From contig NZ_LROM01000106.1 in NCBI RefSeq assembly GCF_001758785.1, forward strand, positions 1 to 64,000: a stretch of 64,000 bases of DNA. The letters run 5' to 3'. Numbering within the stretch: position 1 is the stretch's first letter; the number at the start of each line of letters is the position of its first letter. The position numbers and the translations under genes were made by a program. Of this stretch, positions 39,524-48,599 are shown one piece after another. This DNA is from Duganella phyllosphaerae. Its GTDB lineage: Bacteria; Pseudomonadota; Gammaproteobacteria; Burkholderiales; Burkholderiaceae_D. Below the pieces are notes generated by a model. That model saw nothing but the letters and a program-made list of their open reading frames with translations. It was not told the DNA's origin and searched no databases.

Positions 39524-42500
39524 AGCGCACCGCCTTCGACCGGGTACGACTCTTCCTGCTTGCGCCCCGCCTGGCCGCCGGAGCGCCCGCCGCCGAAACG
39601 GCGTCCCAGGCTGTCGAAGGCCAGATAGATCACCGGCGTGGTAAACAGCGTGAGCATCTGGCTGACGATCAGGCCGCCGAAGATGGCCAGGCCCAGTGGC
39701 CGGCGCAGTTCGGCGCCCTCCCCCCAGCCCAGCATCAGCGGCACGGCCGCGAACAGCGCCGCCAGCGTGGTCATGATGATGGGACGGAAGCGCAGCAGCG
39801 CAGCCTGGTGGATGGCGTCACGCGGCGACTTGCCGCCTTCGCGCTCCGCCTCGATGGCAAAGTCGATCATCATGATGGCGTTCTTCTTGACGATGCCGAT
39901 CAGGAGGATGATGCCGATAATGCCGATCACGCCCAGGTCCTGGCCGGTGATCATCAGCGCCAGCAGCGCCCCCACGCCGGCCGACGGCAAGGTGGACAGA
40001 ATCGTCAGCGGGTGGACATAGCTCTCGTACAGCACGCCGAGCACGATGTACACGCACACCACTGCGGCCAAAATCAGCCACAGCTGGTTGGACAGCGAAT
40101 TCTGGTACGCGCCCGAGGCGCCAAGGAAGGTCAGGGTCACCGATGGCGGGAACTTGATGTCGGCGGCGGCCTGGCGGATCGCGTCCACTGCGGTGCCGAG
40201 CGAGACGCCGCTGGCGGTGTCGAAACCGAGCGTGGTGGCCGGGTACTGCGCCACGTGGGTGACCTGCAACGGCGCCGGACGCTCGCTGATGGTGGCCACC
40301 GCCGACAGCGGCGTGGCCTTGCCCGAGCCGGTGCGAAGCTGCAGGTTGATCAGGTCCTGCGGCGACGTGATGGAATCGTTCTTCGCTTCGAGGATCACCC
40401 GGTACTGGTTGGTCTCGGTGAAGATGGTGGAGACGATGCGCTGGCCGAACGCGCTGTAGAGCGCATCGTCGATCGAGGCGGCAGTGACCGACAGGCGCGA
40501 CGCGGTGTCGCGGTCAATCGAAATGTAGGCCGCGTTGGCGCTGGCGCCCACGTCGGACACCACGTTGCGCAGCTCTTTCCTGGTGCGCATCTGCTCGGCG
40601 AGCTTGGTGGCCCACTCGTTGACGGTGGCGTTGTCGGCGCCCTCGACCGAGACGCGGAACTGGGTCGGTCCCGATTCTGCATCGATGGTCAAGTCCTGCG
40701 TCGGTTGCAGGTACAGCGTCAAGCCCGGAATCTGCGCCACGCGGTTGCGCAGGCGGTCCATGATGTCCTGCGGCTTGCCGCTGCGGTCGTGCTTCAGGTT
40801 GATCAGCATGCTGCCGGTATGGAGCATGCTGTTGTTGGCGGCGTCCACGCCCACCACGGAGCTCAGCGTTTCCACGGCCGGATCGTCGAGGATGACGCGC
40901 GCGGCCTGCTGCTGCAGGTCGGCCATGCGCGCGTACGAGACGGCCTTGCCGGTTTCCAGGCGCGCCTGCAACTGGCCGGTGTCCTGGGTCGGGAACAGGC
41001 CCTTGGGAATGGCGATGTACAGCAGCACGGTCAGCAGCATGGTGCCCAGTGCGACCAGCAGCGTCAGGCCGCTGCGCGCGATCACCCAGGTCAGCGAGCG
41101 GTCGTAATGACCGACCACCCAGTCGAAGAAGTGCTGGAAGCGGATGGCGAAGCGGCTCGGCTTTTCCTCGCCATGGGCTTTGAGCCAGCGCGCCGACATC
41201 ATCGGCACCAAGGTGAGCGACACCACCGCCGAAATCAGGATGGTGATCGCCAGCGCCATGGCAAACTCGCGGAACAGGCGGCCCACCACGTCGCCCATGA
41301 ACAGCAGCGGAATCAGCACCGCAATGAGGGAGACGGTCAGCGAGATGATGGTAAAGCCGATCTGCTTGGCGCCGCGCAGCGCGGCCGGCATCGGCGCGTC
41401 GCCCTCCTCGATATAGCGGGCGATGTTTTCGATCATGACGATGGCGTCATCGACGACGAAGCCGGTGGCAATCGTCAGCGCCATCAGCGACAGGTTGTTC
41501 AGGCTATAGCCGAGCAAATACATCACCCCGCAGGTGCCGATCAGCGAGATCGGTACCGACAGGCTGGCGATGATGGTGGCGCGGATACTGTGCAAAAAGG
41601 CGAAGATCACCAGCACCACCAGCACCACGGCCAGCAGCAGCTCCATGCCCACGTGCTTGACCGAGGCGCGGATGCCGGTGGTGCGGTCGCTCAGCACCTC
41701 GACCTTGATCGCGCCCGGCAGGCCCGCTTCCAGTTCCGGCAGGCGCGCCTTGATGGCGTCCACGGTGGCGATCACGTTGGCGCCCGGCTGGCGCTGGACG
41801 TTGAGGATGATGGCCTGCCTGATGTTGTTCTGCGAGCCGGCCCAGGCGCCCAGTTCCACGTTCTCGGCGCTGTCGACCACCTGCGCCACGTCGGACAGGC
41901 GCACCGGGGCGCCGTTCTTGTAGGTCAGGACCAGGTCCTGGTAATTCTTGGCCGTGACCAGCTGGTCGTTGGCGTTGATGGTGTAGGCGCGGGTGGGACC
42001 GTCGAAACTGCCCTTGGCGCCGTTGGAGTTGGACGACGAGATCACCGTGCGCACGGTGTCCAGTCCCAGCCCGTAAGAGGCCAGCAGGTTGGTGTCGGCC
42101 TGGATGCGTACGGCCGGACGCTGGCCGCCCGACAGAGTGACCAGGCCCACGCCGGAGACCTGCGAGATCTTCAATGCCAAGCGGGTGTTGACGATGTTCT
42201 GCACTTCCGTCAGCGGTATGGTGTCGGAGGTAATGGCCAGCGTGAGCACCGGCGCGTCGGCCGGGTTGACCTTGGCGTACACCGGTGGCGCCGGCAAATC
42301 GGTCGGCAGCAGCGAGCTGCCGGCATTGATCGCCGCCTGCACTTCCTGCTCGGCCACTTCCAGGGTCTGGCCCAGGCCGAACTGCAGGGTGATGATGGAC
42401 ACGCCGGCAGCGCTGGTGGAACTCATGCGCTGCAAGCCCGACATCTGGCCGAACTGGCGTTCCAGCGGTGCGGTCACGGTCTGGCCCATCACCTCCGGGC

Positions 42501-42663
42501 TGCCGCCCGGGTACAGGGTTTGCACCTGGATGGTGGGGAAATCGACTTGCGGCAGCGCGGACAGCGGCAGGAACTTGAATCCCACCAGGCCGGCCAGCAC
42601 GATCGCCAGCATCAGCAGCGATGTCGCTACCGGCCGCTGGATAAAGGGAGCGGATGGACTCAT
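39520..42663 (-). CDS. mdtB: RND efflux permease, MdtB/MuxB-like
   Basis: This 1047-residue RND permease is the partner of the following subunit. It has FIQRPVATSLLMLAI as the first helix, the Asp405-Asp406 relay in TGFVVDDAIVMIEN, GIVKKNAIMMIDFAIEAE, and the Phe/Gly-rich periplasmic porter domains. Its length is normal and no insert is seen. MdtB-type subunits are thought to carry the proton-driven step while MdtC binds drug. It begins 12 bases after the adaptor gene and ends in a four-base overlap with the next gene. Confidence 0.92.
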   Translation of the reverse strand: MSPSAPFIQRPVATSLLMLAIVLAGLVGFKFLPLSALPQVDFPTIQVQTLYPGGSPEVMGQTVTAPLERQFGQMSGLQRMSSTSAAGVSIITLQFGLGQTLEVAEQEVQAAINAGSSLLPTDLPAPPVYAKVNPADAPVLTLAITSDTIPLTEVQNIVNTRLALKISQVSGVGLVTLSGGQRPAVRIQADTNLLASYGLGLDTVRTVISSSNSNGAKGSFDGPTRAYTINANDQLVTAKNYQDLVLTYKNGAPVRLSDVAQVVDSAENVELGAWAGSQNNIRQAIILNVQRQPGANVIATVDAIKARLPELEAGLPGAIKVEVLSDRTTGIRASVKHVGMELLLAVVLVVLVIFAFLHSIRATIIASLSVPISLIGTCGVMYLLGYSLNNLSLMALTIATGFVVDDAIVMIENIARYIEEGDAPMPAALRGAKQIGFTIISLTVSLIAVLIPLLFMGDVVGRLFREFAMALAITILISAVVSLTLVPMMSARWLKAHGEEKPSRFAIRFQHFFDWVVGHYDRSLTWVIARSGLTLLVALGTMLLTVLLYIAIPKGLFPTQDTGQLQARLETGKAVSYARMADLQQQAARVILDDPAVETLSSVVGVDAANNSMLHTGSMLINLKHDRSGKPQDIMDRLRNRVAQIPGLTLYLQPTQDLTIDAESGPTQFRVSVEGADNATVNEWATKLAEQMRTRKELRNVVSDVGASANAAYISIDRDTASRLSVTAASIDDALYSAFGQRIVSTIFTETNQYRVILEAKNDSITSPQDLINLQLRTGSGKATPLSAVATISERPAPLQVTHVAQYPATTLGFDTASGVSLGTAVDAIRQAAADIKFPPSVTLTFLGASGAYQNSLSNQLWLILAAVVCVYIVLGVLYESYVHPLTILSTLPSAGVGALLALMITGQDLGVIGIIGIILLIGIVKKNAIMMIDFAIEAEREGGKSPRDAIHQAALLRFRPIIMTTLAALFAAVPLMLGWGEGAELRRPLGLAIFGGLIVSQMLTLFTTPVIYLAFDSLGRRFGGGRSGGQAGRKQEESYPVEGGAL

Positions 42664-42675
42664 CGACAGGCCCCT

Positions 42676-44025
42676 TTACTGCGCCGCAGCTTGTTCTTTG
42701 CGGCGGCGGTGTTCGCCGGCCGGCGCGGTGCCGTCGGCCGCCTTGGTGCCCTGGCGGTGGCCAGTGCCGGCGCCAGGACCGGTACCGGGCAAGGTCACCT
42801 TGGCGCCTTCTTTCAGGCGGTCGGCGCCTTCGGTAATGACTTTTTCGCCGGCCTGCAAGCCGCTGGCGATCTGCACTTTATCGACCGTGGCCTCACCGCG
42901 CGTGATGCTGCGCATGGTGACGGTCTTGTCTTCCTTGAGCACCCAGACGAAATCGCCCTTGGCGCCGTGGCGCACGGCGTTCACCGGCACCATGACCGCG
43001 TCCTTGATGGTGCGCAGTTCCAGCCGCACGTTGACGAACTGGCTCGGGAACAGCGTCGATTTGTCGTTGCCGAAGCGAGCCTTGGCCTTGACGGTGCCGG
43101 TCTGGGTATCGACCTGGTTGTCCAGCGCCGCAAACTTGCCGCTGTCGAGGGTATTGGTGCGGGTGCGGTCAAGCGCCAGCGCCGGCAAGGCGGCGTTCTC
43201 GTTAATGCGCTGCATCAGGTTCGGCACGCTGTCCTGCGGGATCGCGAATTCCACGTCGATCGGCGACATCTGCGTGATCACGGCGATGCCGGTGGCGTCG
43301 CCGGAGCCGACCAGGTTGCCGATATCGACCACGCGCAGGCCCACGCGGCCGGTGATCGGCGCAATCACCCTGGTGTAGCCCAGATTGAGCTTGGCCGTGC
43401 CTTCGGCTGCGCGGTCGGTCATGACGGTGCCTTCGAGCTGCTTGACCAGCGCGGCCTGGGTGTCGACGTCCTGGCGCGCGATCGAGTCCTGTTTCAGCAG
43501 GGTGTTGTAGCGCTCGAGCGTGAGCTTGGCGTTTTCCAGCTGCGCTTCGTCGCGCTGGCGCTGGCCGCTGGCCTGCAGCAGCGACATTTCGAACTGGCGC
43601 GGATCGATCTGCGCCAGCACCTGGCCGGCCTTGACCATCTGGCCTTCCTTGAACAGCACTTTTTGCAGAATGCCGGACACCTGCGGGCGCACCGTGGCGG
43701 TGGCGGCGGCAGTGACCGTGCCCAGCGCTTCGAGCGTGACCGGGATGTCGGCTTTTTCAGCCGTGGCCACGCCTACCGTGGTGGCGGGCGCACCGCGACG
43801 ATTACCACCGGCGCCGCCAGGGCCGCCGGCGCCCGGACCACCGGGACCGGCAGCAGGCGCGCCCGGCATGGGCGCTGCCGGCTGGTGCGTGAGATACCAT
43901 GCCAGCCCGCCCAACCCTGCCATCGCCGCCACGGCGATCACACCGCCGATGATCTTCGAGCGAGGGCTTTTGGGGCGGCTCAGGGCTGGGTCAAGGTTCG
44001 AATCTGGCTTGGCTGGTGTTTCCAT
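42676..44025 (-). CDS. mdtA: periplasmic efflux adaptor, MdtA-like
   Basis: The 449-residue adaptor joins the RND pair to the outer-membrane channel. A single N-terminal helix (IIGGVIAVAAMAGLGGLAWYL) anchors it in the inner membrane. A Gly/Pro-rich linker (PGGPGAGGPGGAGG) then leads to the barrel-sandwich and hairpin domain with SGILQKVLFKEGQMVKAGQVLAQIDPRQF in outline, and the beta-barrel with YTRVIAPITGRVGLR. The tail is rich in Gly and Lys. It is the first gene of the operon. The promoter region upstream is shared with the divergent regulator and carries a CpxR-type box. Confidence 0.92.
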   Translation of the reverse strand: METPAKPDSNLDPALSRPKSPRSKIIGGVIAVAAMAGLGGLAWYLTHQPAAPMPGAPAAGPGGPGAGGPGGAGGNRRGAPATTVGVATAEKADIPVTLEALGTVTAAATATVRPQVSGILQKVLFKEGQMVKAGQVLAQIDPRQFEMSLLQASGQRQRDEAQLENAKLTLERYNTLLKQDSIARQDVDTQAALVKQLEGTVMTDRAAEGTAKLNLGYTRVIAPITGRVGLRVVDIGNLVGSGDATGIAVITQMSPIDVEFAIPQDSVPNLMQRINENAALPALALDRTRTNTLDSGKFAALDNQVDTQTGTVKAKARFGNDKSTLFPSQFVNVRLELRTIKDAVMVPVNAVRHGAKGDFVWVLKEDKTVTMRSITRGEATVDKVQIASGLQAGEKVITEGADRLKEGAKVTLPGTGPGAGTGHRQGTKAADGTAPAGEHRRRKEQAAAQ

Positions 44026-44172
44026 TATTGTCCCTGTTGGTATGCTGGTGTATCAGAATGCGTGGACTCTAGCACATGGCCCCTGCCCTGTCAGTGGACT
44101 GTGCACGGGCGATACAAACTCGCTACAAAACCGTGGACAATCAAGGACTTCAGTCACATTTCCTTCAACTGG

Positions 44173-44188
44173 CTTTACATTTCTTTAC
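44173..44188 (-). promoter_or_regulatory. CpxR-type box, GTAAA-N5-GTAAA
   Basis: Read on the minus strand this is GTAAAGAAATGTAAAG, an exact GTAAA-N5-GTAAA, the E. coli CpxR pattern; on the plus strand CTTTAC recurs ten bases apart (44173 and 44183), with a weaker CTTCAA ten bases earlier. It lies 148 bases before the efflux operon and 84 bases before the divergent regulator gene, well placed for autoregulation and pump control. The rest of 44026-44271 shows no gene. Confidence 0.65.
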
Positions 44189-44236
44189 CTGCGTGACATC
44201 GCGCCGATACCGCCGCCCGCGACAATCGCCCCATCG

Positions 44237-44265
44237 CTTAAACTGCGGCGGCAACGCTGTAAAAT
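44237..44265 (+). promoter_or_regulatory. promoter of the efflux response regulator
   Basis: CTTAAA (44237-44242) and TAAAAT (44260-44265) are separated by 17 bases. The first ATG follows six bases after the -10, so the message may be leaderless or nearly so. Confidence 0.5.
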
Positions 44266-44271
44266 GATTTG

Positions 44272-45024
44272 ATGATGACCACCTCACCCGACCTGTCCAG
44301 CCCCGCCAATCGCATCCTGCTGGTGGAAGACGATCCGCGCCTGGCCGACATGCTCACCGAATACCTGACGCAAGCGGGCTTTCGCGTCACCCACGCCCCC
44401 AACGGGCGCGACGCCGTGGTGCACATCGCCGCCGGCCAGGCCGACGCCGTGATCCTCGACCTGATGCTGCCCGATATGGACGGCCTGGACGTATGCCGCC
44501 AGGCGCGCGCAGTCTCCGACGTGCCGGTGCTGATGCTCACCGCGCGCGGCGACGCCATCGACCGCATCGTCGGGCTGGAAATGGGCGCCGACGACTACCT
44601 GCCCAAGCCGTTCGAGCCGCGCGAACTGCTGGCCCGCCTGCGCGCCATCCTGCGCCGCCGCGTGGACGTGGGCATGGGCCGCGCCGACCAGCGCGGCGGA
44701 CCGTCCGCATCCGACGATTTCCTGCGCTTTGGCCGGCTCGAGATCGATTCGGCCGCGCACTCGGCAAAGCTCGACGGCGTGCCGTGCGAGCTGACCGCTT
44801 ACCAGTTCGACCTGCTGCTGGTGCTGGCGCGCCACGCCGGCCGTGTGCTCTCGCGCGACAGCCTGATGGAGCTGCTCAAGGGCGAACCGATCGAAGCGTT
44901 CGATCGCTCGATCGACGTCCACATGTCGCGCATCCGCGCCGCCGTCGAGGACGATCCCAAGAAGCCGCGCCGCATCATCACCGTGCGCGGCGCCGGCTAC
45001 CTGTTCGCCAAGGTGCAGGATTGA
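44272..45024 (+). CDS. OmpR-family response regulator, CpxR/RstA-like
   Basis: The 250-residue regulator has a receiver domain with LLVEDDPRL, phospho-acceptor Asp63 in VILDLMLPDMDG, MLTARG and LPKPFEPREL. A winged-helix output domain carries CELTAYQFDLLLVLARHAG and IEAFDRSIDVHMSRIRAAVE. By similarity it sits among CpxR/RstA/BaeR-type proteins. It is divergent from the RND operon with a CpxR-type box between them, so the pump is its likely target; in E. coli mdtABC is controlled by BaeR and CpxR. ATGs at 44272 and 44275 are both possible. Its stop overlaps the kinase start (TTGA). Confidence 0.9.
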   Translation: MMTTSPDLSSPANRILLVEDDPRLADMLTEYLTQAGFRVTHAPNGRDAVVHIAAGQADAVILDLMLPDMDGLDVCRQARAVSDVPVLMLTARGDAIDRIVGLEMGADDYLPKPFEPRELLARLRAILRRRVDVGMGRADQRGGPSASDDFLRFGRLEIDSAAHSAKLDGVPCELTAYQFDLLLVLARHAGRVLSRDSLMELLKGEPIEAFDRSIDVHMSRIRAAVEDDPKKPRRIITVRGAGYLFAKVQD

Positions 45025-46316
45025 GCGGCGCGGAAGGACCGAAGCCCGGACTGCTCCAGCGCTTCTCGCGCGGGCTGCCGCGGCTGTACTTCAGCTTTTA
45101 CGTGGCGCTGCTGGTCGTGCTGCTGCTGTTTGCCATCGCCGTGCTGCAATCGTGGGGGCGCTCGGGCGGGCCGCTGGAACGCTCCAATGCTACCCTGTCG
45201 CGGGTGATGATGAACGTGCTGGCGCCGCTCGATGCGCCGCACGCCGAGCAGCAGGCCGCGCTCGAACGGGTGGCGGCTGGCCTCAATGCCCACATGACGC
45301 TGTATACACGCGACTGGCGCCCGCTGGCCGTGGTCGGCGACCTGATACCGGCGCGCCACTGGCGCCAGCGCGGCATCACCGGCCCGCCGCCGGAATCGTA
45401 CGTGCGCCTGCCGGACGGCCGCCGCCTGCTCTCGAGCGAGCCGCTCGGCTTCATTCGCCCCAAGGCGGCGCTGCAAAACACCATGCTGATGCTGGCCCTG
45501 GTGATCGGCGTGGCGGCGTTTCCGCTGGTGCGCCGGCTCACCAAGCGTCTCGAACGTCTGCAACAGGGCGTGGAATCGCTGGGCGCCGGCGACCTGACTG
45601 CCCGCGTAAAAGTGGAAGGCAACGACGAGGTGGCGCGCCTGGCGCAAAGTTTCAATGGCGCCGCCGACAAGATCGAGCAGCTGGTGGGCGCCCACAAAAC
45701 CCTGCTGGCCAACGCCTCGCACGAACTGCGCACGCCGCTGGCGCGCATCCGCCTGGCGCTCGAACTGATCAAGGACAACGTCGACCCCAAGCGCCGCGCG
45801 GGACTTGAACAGGACATTGCGGAGCTGAACGACCTGCTCGACGAAATCCTGCTGGCCAGCCGCCTGGGCGCGCTGACCGACACCACCCAGTACGAAGAGA
45901 TCGACCTGCTGGCCCTGGCGGCGGAAGAATGCGCACGCTACGACGAGGCGCTGCTCGATGGCGAATCGGCGGTGCTGCAAGGCGACCCGCGCCTGTTGCG
46001 CCGCCTGCTGCGCAACCTGCTGGAAAACGCCTACCGCCACGGCGTGCCGCCGGTGCACGTGACCATCGCCGCCGAACAGGGCGTTGCGCGGGTATTGGTA
46101 TGGGACCAGGGGCCGGGAATCCCGGAAGAGGAATTCGAACGCGTGTTCGAACCGTTCTACCGCCGCCGCAACACCCGCGACAACAGCGGCGCGGGATTGG
46201 GACTGGCATTGATCAGGCAAATCGCGCGCCGCCATGGTGGCGAGGCGCGCTGCGCGTTGCGGGGAGGTGGGGGCAGCTGCTTCGAGATTACGTTGCCGCT
46301 GCCATCAGCCCGTTGA
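45021..46316 (+). CDS. sensor histidine kinase of the efflux regulator pair
   Basis: This 431-residue membrane kinase has two transmembrane segments (YFSFYVALLVVLLLFAIAVL near 23-42 and LQNTMLMLALVIGVAAFPL near 155) with a periplasmic domain between. A HAMP linker, the H-box ASHELRTPLARIRLAL with His234, the N-box NLLENAYRHG, DQGPGIP and GAGLGLALIRQI follow. The TTG at 45021 overlaps the regulator stop and has AAGGTG before it; no ATG fits better. The stop codon (46314-46316) lies inside the first unit of the 8-base repeat array, so the array defines the C-terminus ...LPSAR. Confidence 0.88.
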   Translation: MSGAEGPKPGLLQRFSRGLPRLYFSFYVALLVVLLLFAIAVLQSWGRSGGPLERSNATLSRVMMNVLAPLDAPHAEQQAALERVAAGLNAHMTLYTRDWRPLAVVGDLIPARHWRQRGITGPPPESYVRLPDGRRLLSSEPLGFIRPKAALQNTMLMLALVIGVAAFPLVRRLTKRLERLQQGVESLGAGDLTARVKVEGNDEVARLAQSFNGAADKIEQLVGAHKTLLANASHELRTPLARIRLALELIKDNVDPKRRAGLEQDIAELNDLLDEILLASRLGALTDTTQYEEIDLLALAAEECARYDEALLDGESAVLQGDPRLLRRLLRNLLENAYRHGVPPVHVTIAAEQGVARVLVWDQGPGIPEEEFERVFEPFYRRRNTRDNSGAGLGLALIRQIARRHGGEARCALRGGGGSCFEITLPLPSAR

Positions 46317-46462
46317 GCCGTTGAGTCGTTGAGCCGTTGAGTCGTTGAGTCGTTGAGCCGTTGAGTCGTTGAACCGTTGAACCGTTGAGCCGTTGAGCCG
46401 TTGCGCCGTTGAGCCGTTGAGCCGTAACGCCGTTGCGCCGTTGCGCCGTTGCGCCGTTGAGC
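46311..46462. repeat. 8-base tandem repeat array, 19 units
   Basis: Nineteen consecutive units of CGTTGAGC or close variants (CGTTGAGT, CGTTGAAC, CGTTGCGC, CGTAACGC) run from 46311 to 46462. The first unit supplies the kinase stop codon. Eight-base units change frame when copies are gained or lost. The array then runs directly into the palindromic element at 46464. Confidence 0.95.
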
Positions 46463-46463
46463 C

Positions 46464-46490
46464 GTCATCCTCGCGCACGCGGGGATCCAT
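46464..46490. repeat. dispersed palindromic element
   Basis: GTCATCCTCGCGCACGCGGGGATCCA matches the element at 1481-1506 in all but two or three bases. It abuts the 8-base array and faces the tandem copies that follow in the opposite orientation. Confidence 0.7.
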
Positions 46491-46524
46491 GGAACGTGTA
46501 AGCCGCAGCCAGCTCAGACTCAGT

Positions 46525-46662
46525 ATGAATCCCCGCTTTCGCGAGGATGACGGATCAAATGGTGCGGGTTATGAATCCCCGCTTTCGCGAGGATGACGGA
46601 TCGAATGGTGCGGGTTATGAATCCCCGCTTTCGCGAGGATGACGGAGCGCAGGCTGCGGGTT
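46525..46662. repeat. three tandem 46-base units carrying the palindrome
   Basis: Units begin with ATGAATCCCCGC at 46525, 46571 and 46617, exactly 46 bases apart. Each contains GAATCCCCGCTTTCGCGAGGATGACGG, the inverted form of the dispersed element. The first two copies differ by about one base and the third by several in its second half. The whole gap 46317-46678 between the convergent kinase and sppA genes is made of repeats; no gene was seen in it. Confidence 0.9.
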
Positions 46663-46678
46663 ACTCCGGGTTTTATAT

Positions 46679-48562
46679 TTACGGCACCTCGCACAAGCAG
46701 TGCGTAATCACCGTAAACGGCTTGCGCGAGGCCTTGATATCGGCTAGCCACGCCATGTCCTGCGCCACACCATTGGCCGCGCCTGGCGGCAAACCGGTGG
46801 CCGCCGTCACACCCAGATTGAGCTTGGCCGACACCGCGTTGGCGATCGATTGTCCCACTGCCTGCGCAGCCGTGCCGCCGAACATACCCAGCACGCGCTC
46901 GAACTTGCTGATCTCGCGCTCGATGTACACGATGCGGTATCCGGTCAGCTTGGCGCGCTTGGCGGCCGAGGCCAGGGCGTCGCCGTAGCTGCCCAGGGTA
47001 TCGACCAGGCCGCGCTCCTTCGCTTGCGCGCCGGTCCAGACGCGGCCTTGCGCCACGGCGTCGATCTTCTCGGGCGTGGTTTTGCGCGCACGGGCAGCGC
47101 GCGCGGTGAAGTCGGCGTAGATGTGGTTGACGCTGCCTTGCATTACCTGCACGAAGCGCGGGTCGAGCGGACGCAGTGGATTGTAAGCGTCGCCAAGCCA
47201 GGTGGTAGGCTGGCCGGCCGAGTGGATGCCCAGCTTGTCGGCCACTTTTTCAGCCGTTGGCAGGATGGCGAACACGCCGATCGAACCGGTAATCGTGTTC
47301 GGTTCGGCGATCACTTCATCGGCCGACATCGAAATCCAGTAACCGCCCGATGCGGCCACGTCGCCCATCGAGACCACCACCGGCTTGCCGGCAGCGCGCG
47401 TGAGTTCCAGTTCGCGGCGGATCAATTCCGAAGCGAACGCGCTGCCGCCCGGCGAATCGACGCGCAGCACCACGGCCTTGATGTTCTTGTCTTCGCGCGC
47501 GGCGCGTATCAGCTTGGAGGTCGAGTCGCCGCCGATGCTGCCCGGACCGGCCGTACCGTCGCTGATCGAACCCTGGGCGATGACCACGCCGATGGCGTCG
47601 CCGGTCATCGGCTCGGACTGGCGCGCCAGGTAATCGTCGAAGCCGACCTGGCGGAAACTCTTGCCTTCGTCGTCGGCGGCGCCGCGCTTGATCATCAGGT
47701 CGCGGATTTCATCGCGGGTTTTCAGACCGTCGACCAGCTTGGCCGCCAGCGTGATTTTCGCCAGGTCGCCATTGAACTCGGCCACCTTGGCCGGCAGTTC
47801 GTCGATGGTCTTCATGATCTGGCCCTTGGGCAGCTTGCGCGCTTTTTCCACGTTGTCGGTGTAAGAAGTCCACAGGGCGTTGTTCAGGTAGGCGTCGGCT
47901 TCCGCTGCCGCCGGCGACGGGCCGTTGGCGATGTAAGGCTCGGCAAAGCTCTTGTAGGTACCCACGCGCATCAGGTTGACGGTGACGCCCAGCTTGTCGA
48001 GCGCATCGCGGTAGTAATTGCGATAGCGGCCGTAGCCTTCGATCATCACCACGCCCATCGGGTGCACATACACCTCGTTGGCGTGGGCGGCAACCAGGTA
48101 CTGGTTCTGGTCATAGTTGGTGCCCCACGCAACGACAGTCTTGCCGGACGCCTTGAAGCGGTCGATGGCCGACGCTATTTCGCGCAGCATGGCCGGGCCA
48201 CCGCCCTGCATGCCGTCGGTGAGCAGCACCGCGCCACTGATGTTGGCGTCCTTGGCGGCGGTGTCGAGCACCTTGAGCACGTCGCGCAGCTGCAGCATGC
48301 GCAGCGCTTCGCCGCCCTGCACGCCAGTCAGCAGGGCGTCGCGCGGATCGACGCTGGTCTGCTCGACCAGTTGGCCCTTGAGGTCCAGCACCAGCGTGGT
48401 CTTGGCCGCGATCGGCTTGGCGCCGCCGCCGAAGATGGCAATCGCCAGCACGATCAGCAGCAACAGGAACAGCAGGTTCAGGATGGTGCGGCGACCGGCG
48501 TCGAGCATGCGCCAGAAAAAGCTGAAGCCACTGCGAATATAGGAAAACGGTGAACGGGCCAT
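46679..48562 (-). CDS. sppA: signal peptide peptidase SppA (67K type)
   Basis: SppA is a membrane-bound Ser/Lys protease that degrades cleaved signal peptides. The 627 residues have an N-terminal anchor (ILNLLFLLLLIVLAIAIF, about 28-45) and two tandem S49 domains. The catalytic Lys204 lies in GTYKSFAEPY in the first domain and Ser405 in VAASGGYWISM in the second, as in the E. coli enzyme (Lys209, Ser409). The ATG at 48562 has GGAG five bases upstream; a TTG directly before it is less likely. The symporter gene ends 37 bases upstream, so the two may share a transcript. Confidence 0.94.
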   Translation of the reverse strand: MARSPFSYIRSGFSFFWRMLDAGRRTILNLLFLLLLIVLAIAIFGGGAKPIAAKTTLVLDLKGQLVEQTSVDPRDALLTGVQGGEALRMLQLRDVLKVLDTAAKDANISGAVLLTDGMQGGGPAMLREIASAIDRFKASGKTVVAWGTNYDQNQYLVAAHANEVYVHPMGVVMIEGYGRYRNYYRDALDKLGVTVNLMRVGTYKSFAEPYIANGPSPAAAEADAYLNNALWTSYTDNVEKARKLPKGQIMKTIDELPAKVAEFNGDLAKITLAAKLVDGLKTRDEIRDLMIKRGAADDEGKSFRQVGFDDYLARQSEPMTGDAIGVVIAQGSISDGTAGPGSIGGDSTSKLIRAAREDKNIKAVVLRVDSPGGSAFASELIRRELELTRAAGKPVVVSMGDVAASGGYWISMSADEVIAEPNTITGSIGVFAILPTAEKVADKLGIHSAGQPTTWLGDAYNPLRPLDPRFVQVMQGSVNHIYADFTARAARARKTTPEKIDAVAQGRVWTGAQAKERGLVDTLGSYGDALASAAKRAKLTGYRIVYIEREISKFERVLGMFGGTAAQAVGQSIANAVSAKLNLGVTAATGLPPGAANGVAQDMAWLADIKASRKPFTVITHCLCEVP

Positions 48563-48599
48563 CAAGACTCCATGTGATTGCGAAATTTACAAGCGAAAT

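Noticed and set aside
39508-44196. A 1562-codon open frame on the plus strand opposite the RND efflux operon
   Set aside because: It is antisense to three clear efflux genes. Strong third-position GC bias keeps this frame free of stops, and its translation is rich in His, Arg, Gln and Gly with no recognisable domain.
46311-46662. CRISPR array
   Set aside because: Units are 8 or 46 bases and directly adjacent, with no unique spacers between repeats and no cas genes nearby.
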